Assembly (NCBI RefSeq): GCF_001894885.1
Contig: NZ_BCXB01000003.1
Location: forward strand, 223,208-287,207
Direction: 5' to 3'
DNA: 64,000 nt
DNA from: Rhodococcus marinonascens NBRC 14363
GTDB taxonomy: Bacteria; Actinomycetota; Actinomycetes; Mycobacteriales; Mycobacteriaceae
Under the pieces are notes generated by a model. It made no database searches and was not told the DNA's origin. It worked only from the letters and a program-made list of their open reading frames with translations. The position numbers were made by a program, and so were the translations under genes. Positions 33,942 through 42,112 of this stretch are shown here, in pieces (positions within the stretch are counted from its first letter, which is position 1; the number at the start of each line of letters is the position of its first letter).

Positions 33942-35429
33942 TCAGGCCGGCTCGGCGGGCAGCACGAGTCCGTGCCGGACGAGCGAATGCACAAGCGGCA
34001 CGGCTGTCTGTGCCAGCGCCTCGGCGTCCACGTCGTGGGCGGCCGCAAGGAGTTCGATCAGTTCGCCCAGTCCGAGGCTGCCGCTGCCCATGCCCGCGAC
34101 GAGCGAAGCCAGGAGGTCGTCCACTTCGTGCTGCCACGCTGGGCCGCTTCCTCGATGCAACCGGGCGACCACCTGGTTCCATCCGTTGTCTCCGGGCAGG
34201 AACACCCGTTCGAGGGCGGTGCTCTCCTCGACGCGAAAACGCGCGGTGAGCACGTCGTGCTCGCGTAGCCACTGCACCCGATCGAAGTACGCGAGTGCCT
34301 CCGCGCCGAGCGGATCGCTGAAACCGTGGGTGAGGTCCTCCGCCATCAGGTCGGTCGGAGCGTCGGTCCGCCGCAGGTAGACGAACCCGAAGCCGACTCC
34401 CTCCACGTTCGCGCTCGCAAGGTGATCCAGCCAGTCGCCGGCGATCGCCGCCGATGCCGGATCGTGGATGTCGAGGTCTCCGTCTCGCATCCAGGTGCCG
34501 ACGTACAGCTCCGGGTCGGCGCGGTCGCGCTGCACCACCCAGGCGTCGATGCCGTGCGCCGGTAGCCACGAGGCCACCCGGGAACGCCAATCCTCGCCCG
34601 CCACGTGAATCCAGGACGCCAGCAGTGCTGCGATGCCTCCCGGGGCGAGATGGTCCGCGACGCGGGAGATCATCAGTTTGCTCGAGCCGTCGAGGTCGAG
34701 ACCGGAGTCACGGTAGGTGTGCCCTACCCGAGGGCGGCTGACGACGAACGGCGGATTGGCAACGATCTGATCGAACGTTCGGCCCTGGATCGGGTCGAAC
34801 CACGACCCGACGAGCAGTTCCACCTCTTCCTCGTTGAGGGCCGCGCTGACGGCCGCGAGATCGACGGCCCGGACATTGATGTCGGTCGCGGTGACCGCGG
34901 CGGCGTAGGAGGCGCCGTGCAGGGCCTGGATTCCACATCCGGTCCCGACGTCGAGCAGGGTTCCGACCGGCGCGGTCGGTGTGGCCAGCAGCAGGGACAG
35001 CGATGCGTGCCCGACGCCGATCACGTGATCGACGGAAGTCTCGCGGGGCCGGAACGAGCCGTCGAGATCGGACACCACCCAACGGTTGCCGCCGCCGATG
35101 TCCATGGGGCGGAGATCGAGTGCTGCGCGAACGATGTCGCCGTCGGCGTCGAGCAGGCCCGCGGCAACCGCGTCCTCGACCGAGAGGGGAGCGAGGGCCG
35201 CCGCCACCTCGTCGGCCGGACAGTCGTCGGTGAGGAGGAATAGGCGGATCAGGGTGCCGAGTTCGCCGCAGCGTGTGCTGGCCCGGCGCACCGGGACCGG
35301 TTCGTTGCGGCTCAGAGCCGCATGAACCTCGGGGCCCAGCGCGTCGAGCAGGGTGTCCGTGTCGTAGTGGTTACGAATGAAAGCCTCGCGCAGAGGAAGG
35401 CAGATCGACAGCAATTTGTCACGGTTCAC
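33942..35429 (-). CDS. Class I SAM-dependent methyltransferase (HemK/RsmC-like)
   Basis: This is a 495-residue protein. A helical N-terminal region (about 1-145) precedes a Rossmann methyltransferase domain (about 150-330). Motif I is LLDVGTGCGIQALHGA, motif II ATDINVRAVDLA, and the N-methyltransferase signature NPPFVVSRP (about 222-230) is characteristic of enzymes that methylate an amide or exocyclic nitrogen (HemK, RsmC, RlmG). About 160 C-terminal residues of unknown role follow, ending in a helix-rich segment. The start is GTG 35429, giving MNRDKLLS. It is expressed toward sigB. The substrate could be a protein glutamine or rRNA base; I cannot tell which. Confidence 0.85.
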   Translation of the reverse strand: MNRDKLLSICLPLREAFIRNHYDTDTLLDALGPEVHAALSRNEPVPVRRASTRCGELGTLIRLFLLTDDCPADEVAAALAPLSVEDAVAAGLLDADGDIVRAALDLRPMDIGGGNRWVVSDLDGSFRPRETSVDHVIGVGHASLSLLLATPTAPVGTLLDVGTGCGIQALHGASYAAAVTATDINVRAVDLAAVSAALNEEEVELLVGSWFDPIQGRTFDQIVANPPFVVSRPRVGHTYRDSGLDLDGSSKLMISRVADHLAPGGIAALLASWIHVAGEDWRSRVASWLPAHGIDAWVVQRDRADPELYVGTWMRDGDLDIHDPASAAIAGDWLDHLASANVEGVGFGFVYLRRTDAPTDLMAEDLTHGFSDPLGAEALAYFDRVQWLREHDVLTARFRVEESTALERVFLPGDNGWNQVVARLHRGSGPAWQHEVDDLLASLVAGMGSGSLGLGELIELLAAAHDVDAEALAQTAVPLVHSLVRHGLVLPAEPA

Positions 35430-35460
35430 CTGTGCATTGTTGCAGTACGCCGGATCGGGG

Positions 35461-35814
35461 TCAGCCGTCGATCGTGTGGTGCGAAGGTGTGGGCAGACTT
35501 GTCGGCGACTCGCGGTGGTCGTATCGACTGGGCTCGTCCTTGGTGCGCGGAGGACGGTCGTTGGCGATGAGAACGGCGATCCACGGCAGCGGGATCGACA
35601 GGCCGATGATTGCCATCGAGATCCAGGCGTTCGCCCAGATGCCGTATGCCCCGGCCGCGAAGATCAGCGCTGGGAAGCGGAAAGACATGATGATCAGGTA
35701 TTTACGGACACGGGCGCGGTGCTGCTCCTCGAGGGATTGTGCCGCCTCGGTGATGAGAATCGGATTGTCCGGTGAGCCCTCGTGCGAACCACCGAACCCT
35801 GCACCTCGTGCCAT
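35461..35814 (-). CDS. DUF3099 membrane protein
   Basis: This is a 117-residue protein with two membrane helices (about 42-60, IIMSFRFPALIFAAGAYGIW; and 63-83, ISMAIIGLSIPLPWIAVLIA) between a soluble N-terminus (ILITEAAQSLEEQHRARVRKY) and a charged C-terminal tail. This is the standard layout of actinobacterial DUF3099. It lies 31 bp upstream of the methyltransferase gene in the same direction. The function is unknown. Confidence 0.87.
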   Translation of the reverse strand: MARGAGFGGSHEGSPDNPILITEAAQSLEEQHRARVRKYLIIMSFRFPALIFAAGAYGIWANAWISMAIIGLSIPLPWIAVLIANDRPPRTKDEPSRYDHRESPTSLPTPSHHTIDG

Positions 35815-35873
35815 GACTCCATGGTTTCACGGTCGGACATCGAATGCACACGGGGGTGCGGCATTATTGAGGG

Positions 35874-36110
35874 GTGAGCACTGAAACCAAGGAACGGCCC
35901 GACGTCACAACCGACGAGTCTACCGACGACGACACTCCCAAATTTTTTCACTACGTCAAGAAGAACAAGATCGCGGAGAGCGCTGTCATGGGCACGCACG
36001 TCGTCGCATTGTGCGGCGAGGTGTTTCCGGTGACGAAATCCGCGAAGCCTGGTTCGCCTGTATGCCCGGACTGCAAGAAGGTCTATGAAGGATTACGCAA
36101 GGGCGAGTGA
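35874..36110 (+). CDS. DUF3039 zinc-ribbon-like protein
   Basis: This is a 78-residue protein of the DUF3039 family. An acidic N-terminus precedes a probable zinc site made by His (FFHYVKKNKI), His/Cys in GTHVVALCGEVF and the pair CPDCKKVYEGL. The start is GTG 35874. It is divergent from DUF3099, 59 bp away, and its 3' end overlaps the convergent YihY gene by 28 bp. It is small enough to be missed, but the conserved Cys/His pattern supports it. Confidence 0.88.
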   Translation: MSTETKERPDVTTDESTDDDTPKFFHYVKKNKIAESAVMGTHVVALCGEVFPVTKSAKPGSPVCPDCKKVYEGLRKGE

Positions 36111-37270
36111 GGTTTCGCCTGCGGATTCAACACACTCGGTGGCGCGAGAGGTTCTCGGACCGGGCCGTCGGATAGCGGGCCGTCGGGTGTCGGGTCGTCC
36201 CGATATCGGGAATCGCCGCGGCCCGAGACGGCGCGGTCGCCAGCGATCTTGATCGGACCGGTGGCGATGCGCCGGGTGAGGTTGGTCACCGGGCCGGTGG
36301 ACGGAGAATTGTCGGCCTGCGTGGCGAGCCACTCTCGCATCTGCGCCATGCGCGTCGCACGGGCGGGCCAGAACTCCTGGATGGTGGCGTTGAACTCCGC
36401 ACCGAGTACCACCGCGAAGCCCAGGAAGAATGTGAACAGCAGAAACGCGATCGGCGCGGCCAAAGCGCCGTACGTGTACCCGGTTCCGGTCAACCACGTG
36501 AGGTACCACCGAAGGCTGATGCTGGCGCCGAGGAAGAAGGCTCCGGCGACGAGTGCGCCGCCGAGCAGTCGGTGCCAGGGCAGCGACCTGGGAAGAGCGA
36601 CCTTGTAGAGAGTGGTCAGGCCGATGATCAACAACAGCCCCACGCCGGGGTAGTAGAACGTGGCGACCATCTCGGAACCGATTGCGCGCCACGCCTCGGG
36701 GAGGACCTTGATCACGAGAGTCGGCCCGAGCGCGACGAGGGGCAGAGTGAAGACCGCGAGGATCAGGAACATTACATAGAGCAGCAGCGCGAACAACCGC
36801 TGCCAGACGGGGTGCCGCGCCTCCTGCTGGCCGTGGGCTTCGACGATGGAGTCCACGAACGTGGAGATGGCGGATGAGCCGGCCCACAGTGACAGCAGGA
36901 AGCTCAGCGACACTATCTGAAGGCGTCCGCGTTCGAGTACATCGCTGAGAGTCGGCCGGATGATCTGCTCGACGACGCTTTCGCTGAAAACGGTTCCGCT
37001 GAAAGTGATGATCTTGGACTGGATGATGCCGACGGTGTCGGGCCCGAACCATCCGCCGACGTATCCGAGCATTCCCAGCAGACCAAGTAGCAGGGGAGGG
37101 AGGGACAGCGTCTGCCAGAACGCCGCGGTGGCCGATTTTCCGAAGATCGAGTCATCCCACGCCTTTCTCAGTGTGTGACCGATCACGCTCAGCGCACGAC
37201 GAAGTGGGTGGCACCCCGGCGGGGGCCCGCCACTGCCGTTCTTCGGCGACCGCGCCGGGGATTTGCTCAT
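36083..37270 (-). CDS. YihY/BrkB-family inner-membrane protein
   Basis: This is a 395-residue integral membrane protein of the YihY/virulence factor BrkB family. After a basic N-terminus (SPKNGSGGPPPGCHPLRRA) there are about six hydrophobic segments between residues 45 and 310. Conserved motifs include SLWAGSSAISTFVDSI, the loop ARHPVWQRLFALLLYVMFL and LFTFFLGFAVVLGAEFNATI. The C-terminal 80 residues are charged. I chose ATG 37270 (MSKSPARSP) with GGAAG upstream; the longer open frame to 37681 runs under the divergent helicase gene and is rejected. The name RNase BN for this family is a historical error. Its function is unknown. Confidence 0.9.
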   Translation of the reverse strand: MSKSPARSPKNGSGGPPPGCHPLRRALSVIGHTLRKAWDDSIFGKSATAAFWQTLSLPPLLLGLLGMLGYVGGWFGPDTVGIIQSKIITFSGTVFSESVVEQIIRPTLSDVLERGRLQIVSLSFLLSLWAGSSAISTFVDSIVEAHGQQEARHPVWQRLFALLLYVMFLILAVFTLPLVALGPTLVIKVLPEAWRAIGSEMVATFYYPGVGLLLIIGLTTLYKVALPRSLPWHRLLGGALVAGAFFLGASISLRWYLTWLTGTGYTYGALAAPIAFLLFTFFLGFAVVLGAEFNATIQEFWPARATRMAQMREWLATQADNSPSTGPVTNLTRRIATGPIKIAGDRAVSGRGDSRYRDDPTPDGPLSDGPVREPLAPPSVLNPQAKPHSPLRNPS

Positions 37271-37488
37271 GATGCTTCCAGCATCCACGACGACACGCCC
37301 GGTTGCCCACCGCAGTCGCGCCCGTGTCGCGAAGAATCTGCCCCTCTCGGGTGCATCGCGAATGCGGTTCACGTCCGGTACGGGCGTTACGCTCGTTGAC
37401 GGACAGCGCCTTCGGGACTGGACCCGGCCGTGTCGATCGAATACCGAGGAGTGCGAACAAACTGTGCCATGCCATCGGAGGGCAACCC

Positions 37489-39285
37489 TTGAGTGCTGAG
37501 ACAGTGGGCTCCCAGTCGGCGCCGAGAATAGAGACCGAGGCGGCGCAGATAGTCGGAACCGAGGCATATCTAGCTCAGACGGAACCGGCCAGGCCCGCGG
37601 GACCACTTCGCGCATGGCAGCGTCGTTCGCTGACGAGGTATCTGTCCAGCAGTCCCCAGGACTTCCTCGCGGTCGCGACACCTGGTGCGGGTAAGACCAC
37701 CTTCGCGTTGCGGGTCGCGTCTGAGTTGCTGCGTGACCGCACCGTGGATCAGGTGACTGTGGTCGCCCCCACCGAGCACCTCAAGCATCAGTGGGCCGAG
37801 TCGGCGGCTCGCAGCGGCATCGCGCTGGATTCGTACTTCTCGAACTCGACAGGGCAGACGTCCAGCGACTATCAGGGTGTGGTGGTGACATACGCGCAGG
37901 TCGCGTCCCATCCCTTCAAACACCGTGTCCGCACCGACAGCAGGCGCACGCTGGTCATCCTGGACGAGATCCACCACGGTGGTGACGCAAAGAGTTGGGG
38001 TGAGGCCATCCGGGAGGCTTTCGGTGACGCCACCCGCCGCCTCGCACTGACCGGAACGCCGTTCCGCAGCGATGACAGTGCGATCCCGTTCGTGACCTAC
38101 GAACCCGACCGCGAAGGTCTGATGCGATCGAAGGCCGACTATTCGTACGGCTATTCGGACGCTCTCGCGGACGGGGTCGTCCGGCCGGTTGTGTTCCTTG
38201 CATATTCGGGGGAGGCCCGCTGGCGGAACAATGCGGGCGAGGAGTTCTCTGCGCGCCTCGGCGAACCGCTCAGCGCCGAACAGACCGCTCGGGCGTGGCG
38301 AACGGCGTTGGATCCAGAGGGGGAATGGATTCCGGCGGTCCTACACGCAGCTGACACGAGACTCGGCCAGTTGCGGGCCGGCGGCATGCCCGACGCGGCT
38401 GGGCTGGTGATCGCAACGGATCAGACTGTGGCCCGCGCCTACGCAAAGACGCTCACCGAAGTCACCGGGGAAGAGCCGGCGGTGGTGCTGTCCGATGATC
38501 CGACCGCGTCGAAACGCATCGCGGAGTTCGGCGCGAGCACGCAGAAGTGGATGGTCGCGGTCCGTATGGTGTCGGAAGGTGTCGACGTTCCGCGGCTGGC
38601 CGTCGGCGTGTACGCCACCAGTGCGTCCACCCCGCTCTACTTCGCGCAGGCGATCGGGCGGTTCGTGCGGTCACGTCGCAAGGGTGAAACCGCGAGTGTG
38701 TTCCTTCCGTCCGTGCCCGTGCTGCTCGACCTGGCCAGCCAGCTCGAGGCGCAGCGCGACCACGTGCTGGGCAAACCGCATCGGGAGAAGGAGGGGTTCG
38801 ACGACGACCTTCTCGCCGACGCGAACAAGCAGAAGGACGAGCTCGGCGAGGACGAGAAGGCGTTCACGTCGCTCGGTGCCGACGCCGAGCTCGACCAGGT
38901 GATCTACGACGGCTCGTCCTTCGGAACGGCCACGTTCTCGGGCTCGGACGAAGAGGCCGACTACCTGGGCCTGCCGGGCTTGCTCGACGCCGATCAAATG
39001 CGTGCGCTGCTGCGTCAGCGTCAGTCCGAGCAGCTCGTCAACCAGGAAGCCATGCCGGCTGAGCCGACCGTCGTCCCACAGGTGACCGATCGGGTCGCGG
39101 CCGCAGGCCAGCTCGCGCAGCTGCGTCGTGAACTGAACAGTCTCGTCGCGATGCAGCATCACAGGACGGGCAAGTCGCACGGCACCATCCACGGTGAACT
39201 GCGTCGCATGTGCGGGGGACCGCCCACCGCGATCGCTACGGTCGAGCAGCTGACCGAACGAATCTCCACGCTGCGACAGTGGTGA
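37489..39285 (+). CDS. DEAD/DEAH-box (RadD/XPB-like) helicase
   Basis: This is a 598-residue superfamily 2 helicase. Seen: ATP motif VATPGAGKTTFALRVA (about 55), motif II ILDEIHHGGDAK (about 157), motif III LTGTPFRSDD (about 182), and motifs V/VI EGVDVPRLAVGVYAT and FAQAIGRFVRSRRKGE (about 363-400). A C-terminal region with charged helices and no recognised nuclease domain follows. I chose TTG 37489, because GGAGGG lies six bases upstream; the open frame extends back to 37303 but that part overlaps the divergent promoter. RadD-like helicases act in DNA repair; this role is inferred from the core only. It is divergent from YihY. Confidence 0.86.
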   Translation: MSAETVGSQSAPRIETEAAQIVGTEAYLAQTEPARPAGPLRAWQRRSLTRYLSSSPQDFLAVATPGAGKTTFALRVASELLRDRTVDQVTVVAPTEHLKHQWAESAARSGIALDSYFSNSTGQTSSDYQGVVVTYAQVASHPFKHRVRTDSRRTLVILDEIHHGGDAKSWGEAIREAFGDATRRLALTGTPFRSDDSAIPFVTYEPDREGLMRSKADYSYGYSDALADGVVRPVVFLAYSGEARWRNNAGEEFSARLGEPLSAEQTARAWRTALDPEGEWIPAVLHAADTRLGQLRAGGMPDAAGLVIATDQTVARAYAKTLTEVTGEEPAVVLSDDPTASKRIAEFGASTQKWMVAVRMVSEGVDVPRLAVGVYATSASTPLYFAQAIGRFVRSRRKGETASVFLPSVPVLLDLASQLEAQRDHVLGKPHREKEGFDDDLLADANKQKDELGEDEKAFTSLGADAELDQVIYDGSSFGTATFSGSDEEADYLGLPGLLDADQMRALLRQRQSEQLVNQEAMPAEPTVVPQVTDRVAAAGQLAQLRRELNSLVAMQHHRTGKSHGTIHGELRRMCGGPPTAIATVEQLTERISTLRQW

Positions 39286-39319
39286 CCACCACGTCGTCGA
39301 TTCACATCACCTGGTCGAT

Positions 39320-39369
39320 CCGACATAAGAGACCGGCGAGTGCGTGCACTCGCCGGTCTCTTATGTCGG
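39320..39369. terminator. Very long perfect inverted repeat between convergent genes
   Basis: Two 24-bp arms are perfectly complementary and separated by only 2 bp (GT). The inner part is ACCGGCGAGTGC/GCACTCGCCGGT and the outer part is AT-richer (CCGACATAAGAG / CTCTTATGTCGG). It lies between the stops of the helicase (39285) and the DUF7455 gene (39409). It probably works as a bidirectional terminator, although arms this long are unusual. Confidence 0.85.
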
Positions 39370-39408
39370 AAAGAGGTGAGCCTGGGAAGGGTCACCCGGG
39401 CTGACGGG

Positions 39409-39603
39409 TCAGATTGCAGCTTCGGCTTCGGCTTCGATCGTGGCATTCATCTCGCGAAGTCGATCTGCGTGCTCGTTGGCGTGGTGACCGCAGAAGAGCA
39501 ATTCTCCTCCGGTCGGAAGAACCGCGCGAACGCGGGCGCCTGCACCGCACCGGTCGCACCGGTCGGCTGCGGTCAACGCGGGGCTGGTCAGTGTTCCGGG
39601 CAT
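39409..39603 (-). CDS. Small DUF7455-type zinc-binding protein
   Basis: This is a 64-residue protein with a probable zinc site: CDRCGAGARVRA near the N-terminus and FCGHHANEHADRL further on (CxxC...CxxH pattern). The helical acidic C-terminus is EMNATIEAEAEAAI. This is the layout of a small conserved actinobacterial family (DUF7455), which also has members in this part of the M. tuberculosis genome (Rv2706c/Rv2708c region). ATG 39603 follows GGAGGAG; an open extension to 39720 is rejected. The role is unknown. Confidence 0.85.
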   Translation of the reverse strand: MPGTLTSPALTAADRCDRCGAGARVRAVLPTGGELLFCGHHANEHADRLREMNATIEAEAEAAI

Positions 39604-39861
39604 GACTCCTCCGTACTGGCTCTCGGCTCGCGCCGAATGCCTGGGGCCTGGTCCGCCGCGTCGGGGGTGGCGCGGTGGATACACTCTGTCAGACGTTTGG
39701 GGTTTGCGGGTTGTTCCCATCGGCGTTTCTCAGTGGCACATCACACACGAAGTGCGCCGCAACCTGCGAACAGGCGCTGAAGAGGGCGTATTCGAACAGA
39801 CCGGCCGGTCGGAGTTCGCTGACAGCTGATTGCATTTGGTGCGTGACGTTAGTCTCGCCCT

Positions 39862-40236
39862 GTGAATTCCGAACACGCGAACGCCGATGGAGCCGAGGTC
39901 CTCGTCCACATCTGTTCCCGTGGCGAATGGCGCGCGGCAGAGCGCGACGGCAGTCGTGTGCCTGACACGTTCTCCGCGGACGGTTTCATCCACCTGTCGA
40001 CGCTCGCCCAGGTCCATCTGCCGGCAAACCGGCTGTTCACCGGGCGCACGGACCTCGTTCTGCTCCGAGTCGAACCCGGTGCTCTCGGTTCGCCGGTGAG
40101 GTGGGAACCCGGGATCCCGACTGACCCGGGGTCGATGCTATTTCCACACCTGTACGGACCGTTGCCTGTATCGGCGGTAGCCGGGGTCGAGATCTACCTT
40201 CCCGACGCCGAAGGCACGTTTCCTGCCCGCCAGTGA
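39862..40236 (+). CDS. DUF952 protein
   Basis: This is a 124-residue soluble protein of the DUF952 family. The family signature is seen as DTFSADGFIHLSTLAQV (about 35-50), with VLVHICSRGEWRAAE near the start and FPHLYGPLPVSAV (about 95-107) near the end. The start is GTG 39862. Structures of DUF952 proteins are known but no accepted activity. It precedes the antiporter gene pair by 65 bp in the same direction. Confidence 0.9.
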   Translation: MNSEHANADGAEVLVHICSRGEWRAAERDGSRVPDTFSADGFIHLSTLAQVHLPANRLFTGRTDLVLLRVEPGALGSPVRWEPGIPTDPGSMLFPHLYGPLPVSAVAGVEIYLPDAEGTFPARQ

Positions 40237-40301
40237 GATCGGACCGGGCCGGTTCCGCGAGTCTCCGCGGAGGGGTTCACAGGCGGGACTACCGTGGAGG
40301 G

Positions 40302-40784
40302 ATGAACGTTGAAGTGACGGCATTGCCGGGCATCGGGGTGCGGAAGGACTTCGTACTGGCTTCGGGTCGTCGTATCGGCGTCATCAGTCATCGCGACGGT
40401 CGCACCGACCTGATCGTATCCAAGCCCGATGACCCTGACGCCTGCGCTGCCTCCTTGCCGCTGAGTACCGAGGAAGCCGCGGTGCTCAGCAATCTGTTGG
40501 GGGCTCCGCAGTTGGTGGCCCAGCTGGAGGAAGAACACCGGGACCTGCCAGGCATCCGGACCAAACAGTTGTACCTCAAGGAGGACTCCCGGTTCGACGG
40601 TCGGACGCTCGGCGACACGGCCATGCGTACACGGACCGGGGTCTCGATCGTCGCGGTCATGCGGGCGGGTCAGGTGAATCCGTCACCGAAACCTGGCTTC
40701 CTGCTCACATCCGGTGATCTGCTGGTCGCTGTCGGAACTGCAGAAGGACTGGACGCGGCAGCCAAGCTCTTGGCCAGCGGCTGA
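40302..40784 (+). CDS. K+/H+ antiporter regulatory subunit, KhtT-like (TrkA-C/RCK-C)
   Basis: This is a 160-residue cytoplasmic protein. It has an N-terminal part (about 1-68) related to KhtT proteins (MNVEVTALPGIGVRKDF and GRRIGVISHRDGRTDL) and a C-terminal RCK-C (TrkA-C) domain (about 75-160; RFDGRTLGDTAMRTRTGVSI and TSGDLLVAVGTAEGLDAA). RCK-C domains bind ions or nucleotides, including c-di-AMP in KhtT and related systems, and gate the partner transporter. ATG 40302 has GGAGGG directly before it. The gene ends 7 bp before the start of the antiporter subunit. Confidence 0.87.
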   Translation: MNVEVTALPGIGVRKDFVLASGRRIGVISHRDGRTDLIVSKPDDPDACAASLPLSTEEAAVLSNLLGAPQLVAQLEEEHRDLPGIRTKQLYLKEDSRFDGRTLGDTAMRTRTGVSIVAVMRAGQVNPSPKPGFLLTSGDLLVAVGTAEGLDAAAKLLASG

Positions 40785-40791
40785 CGGTCCT

Positions 40792-41970
40792 GTGGATACC
40801 ACTACGCTCGCGCTCATCGAATTGGGCGCGGTGTTCTTCGCGCTCGGGCTACTGGGCCGTCTGGCGGCCCGGTTTGGTATGTCGCCGATCCCGTTCTATC
40901 TGATCGGTGGGCTGTGCTTCGGAAACGGTGGGTTCATCCAACTCGCCGACATCGACGAGTTCAGCCATCTTGCAAGTGAGATCGGGGTGGTTCTGCTCCT
41001 CCTGCTGCTGGGGTTGGAGTACACGGCGTCGGAGTTGGTCACCGGACTGCGCCGGTCGTGGATGGCCGGCGTGGTGGATATCGTCCTCAACGCTGCACCC
41101 GGTGCGATCGTGGCACTGATGCTGGGGTGGGGCGCCACTGGCGCCGTCGTTTTGGGTGGTGTCACCTATATATCATCTTCGGGCATCATCGCGAAGGTGC
41201 TGAGCGACCTGGGTCGACTCGGAAACCGCGAAACCCCGGTCGTGCTCTCGATCCTGGTGTTCGAGGATCTCGCTATGGCCGTCTACCTACCGATCTTGAC
41301 CACGCTGCTCGTCGGTGTGAGTTTCTGGGGTGGCGTCGGGGCCGTGGGCATCTCGCTGATCGCCATCTCAGTGGTTCTGGTCGTTGCGTTGCGCTACGGA
41401 CGCTATGTGTCCGCGCTACTTGACAGCCCGGACAGCGAGACCTTGCTGTTGAAACTACTGGGTGCCGCCCTGCTTGTCGCGGGCATCAGCTCCGCGCTGC
41501 AGGTCTCGGCCGCGGTCGGAGCATTCCTCCTGGGGATCGCGATCTCCGGATCGACCGCTCACAATGCCAGCCGCGTCCTCGAGCCCCTTCGGGACCTGTT
41601 CGCGGCGATGTTCTTCGTCGTGTTCGGACTCAATACCGATCCTTCGGAAATCCCACCGGTGCTCGGTTGGGCGATACTGCTTGCTGTTGTGACAGCACTC
41701 ACCAAGATGGCCACCGGCGTCTGGGCGGCGAAGCAGCAGGGCGTCGCCCGGCTTGGTCGAGCCAGGGCCGGCGCCGCGCTGATCGCCCGCGGTGAGTTTT
41801 CCATCGTGATCGCCGGCCTGGCTGTCTCGGCGGGCGCGGTCGAAGGTCGGCTCGCGGCCCTCGCCACCGCTTATGTTCTCCTCATGGCAGTTATTGGTCC
41901 GGTGGCAGCCCGAGTAGTCGAACCGGTGGCCAACACATGGGTTCGGGTTCGGGCTCGGGCCAGCGCATAG
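40792..41970 (+). CDS. K+/H+ antiporter membrane subunit, CPA2 family, KhtU-like
   Basis: This is a 392-residue integral membrane protein with about twelve hydrophobic segments, of the CPA2 (KefB/KefC/KhtU) monovalent cation:proton antiporter family. Seen: PIPFYLIGGLCFGNGG, LLLLGLEYTASEL (conserved acidic position), SSSGIIAKVLSDLGRLGN with VFEDLAMAVYLP (Asp in the ion path), SAAVGAFLLGIAISGS and AALIARGEFSIVIAGL. The gene lacks the C-terminal RCK domains of KefC; that function is supplied by the preceding KhtT-like gene. I chose GTG 40792, 7 bp after that gene. The pair should export K+ under alkaline or high-K+ stress. Confidence 0.9.
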   Translation: MDTTTLALIELGAVFFALGLLGRLAARFGMSPIPFYLIGGLCFGNGGFIQLADIDEFSHLASEIGVVLLLLLLGLEYTASELVTGLRRSWMAGVVDIVLNAAPGAIVALMLGWGATGAVVLGGVTYISSSGIIAKVLSDLGRLGNRETPVVLSILVFEDLAMAVYLPILTTLLVGVSFWGGVGAVGISLIAISVVLVVALRYGRYVSALLDSPDSETLLLKLLGAALLVAGISSALQVSAAVGAFLLGIAISGSTAHNASRVLEPLRDLFAAMFFVVFGLNTDPSEIPPVLGWAILLAVVTALTKMATGVWAAKQQGVARLGRARAGAALIARGEFSIVIAGLAVSAGAVEGRLAALATAYVLLMAVIGPVAARVVEPVANTWVRVRARASA

Positions 41971-42010
41971 CGCCACGGTCAACTCCTGCTTCAGGAGTGG
42001 CGCGAGCGGT

Positions 42011-42060
42011 GCCTTCGGGACTCAAAGAGTCCAATGCCTTCGGGACTCGGAGAGTCCAAT
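42011..42060. repeat. 25-bp tandem repeat feeding into the sigA terminator
   Basis: There are two 25-bp units (GCCTTCGGGACTCRRAGAGTCCAAT with two differences), and a third degenerate unit forms the core of the terminator at 42054-42094. Each unit contains a small hairpin of the form GGACTC-NNN-GAGTCC. Confidence 0.85.
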
Positions 42061-42094
42061 GCCCCCGGACTCGGAGAGTCCGGGGGCATTGGAC
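42054..42094. terminator. Bidirectional terminator between the antiporter gene and sigA
   Basis: This is a perfect 19-bp stem (arms begin GTCCAATGCCCCCGGACTC and end GAGTCCGGGGGCATTGGAC) with a 3-nt loop GGA, 18 bp before the sigA stop. It lies between convergent genes and should end both transcripts. Confidence 0.92.
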
Positions 42095-42112
42095 GAGTTC
42101 AGTGCACGAACG

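Noticed and set aside
40792..41970. Antiporter start at the upstream ATG 40714.
   Set aside because: That start lies inside the regulatory subunit gene. GTG 40792, 7 bp after its stop, gives the family N-terminus.
42011..42094. A CRISPR-like repeat array.
   Set aside because: Units are directly adjacent without spacers and form hairpins; this is a terminator region.
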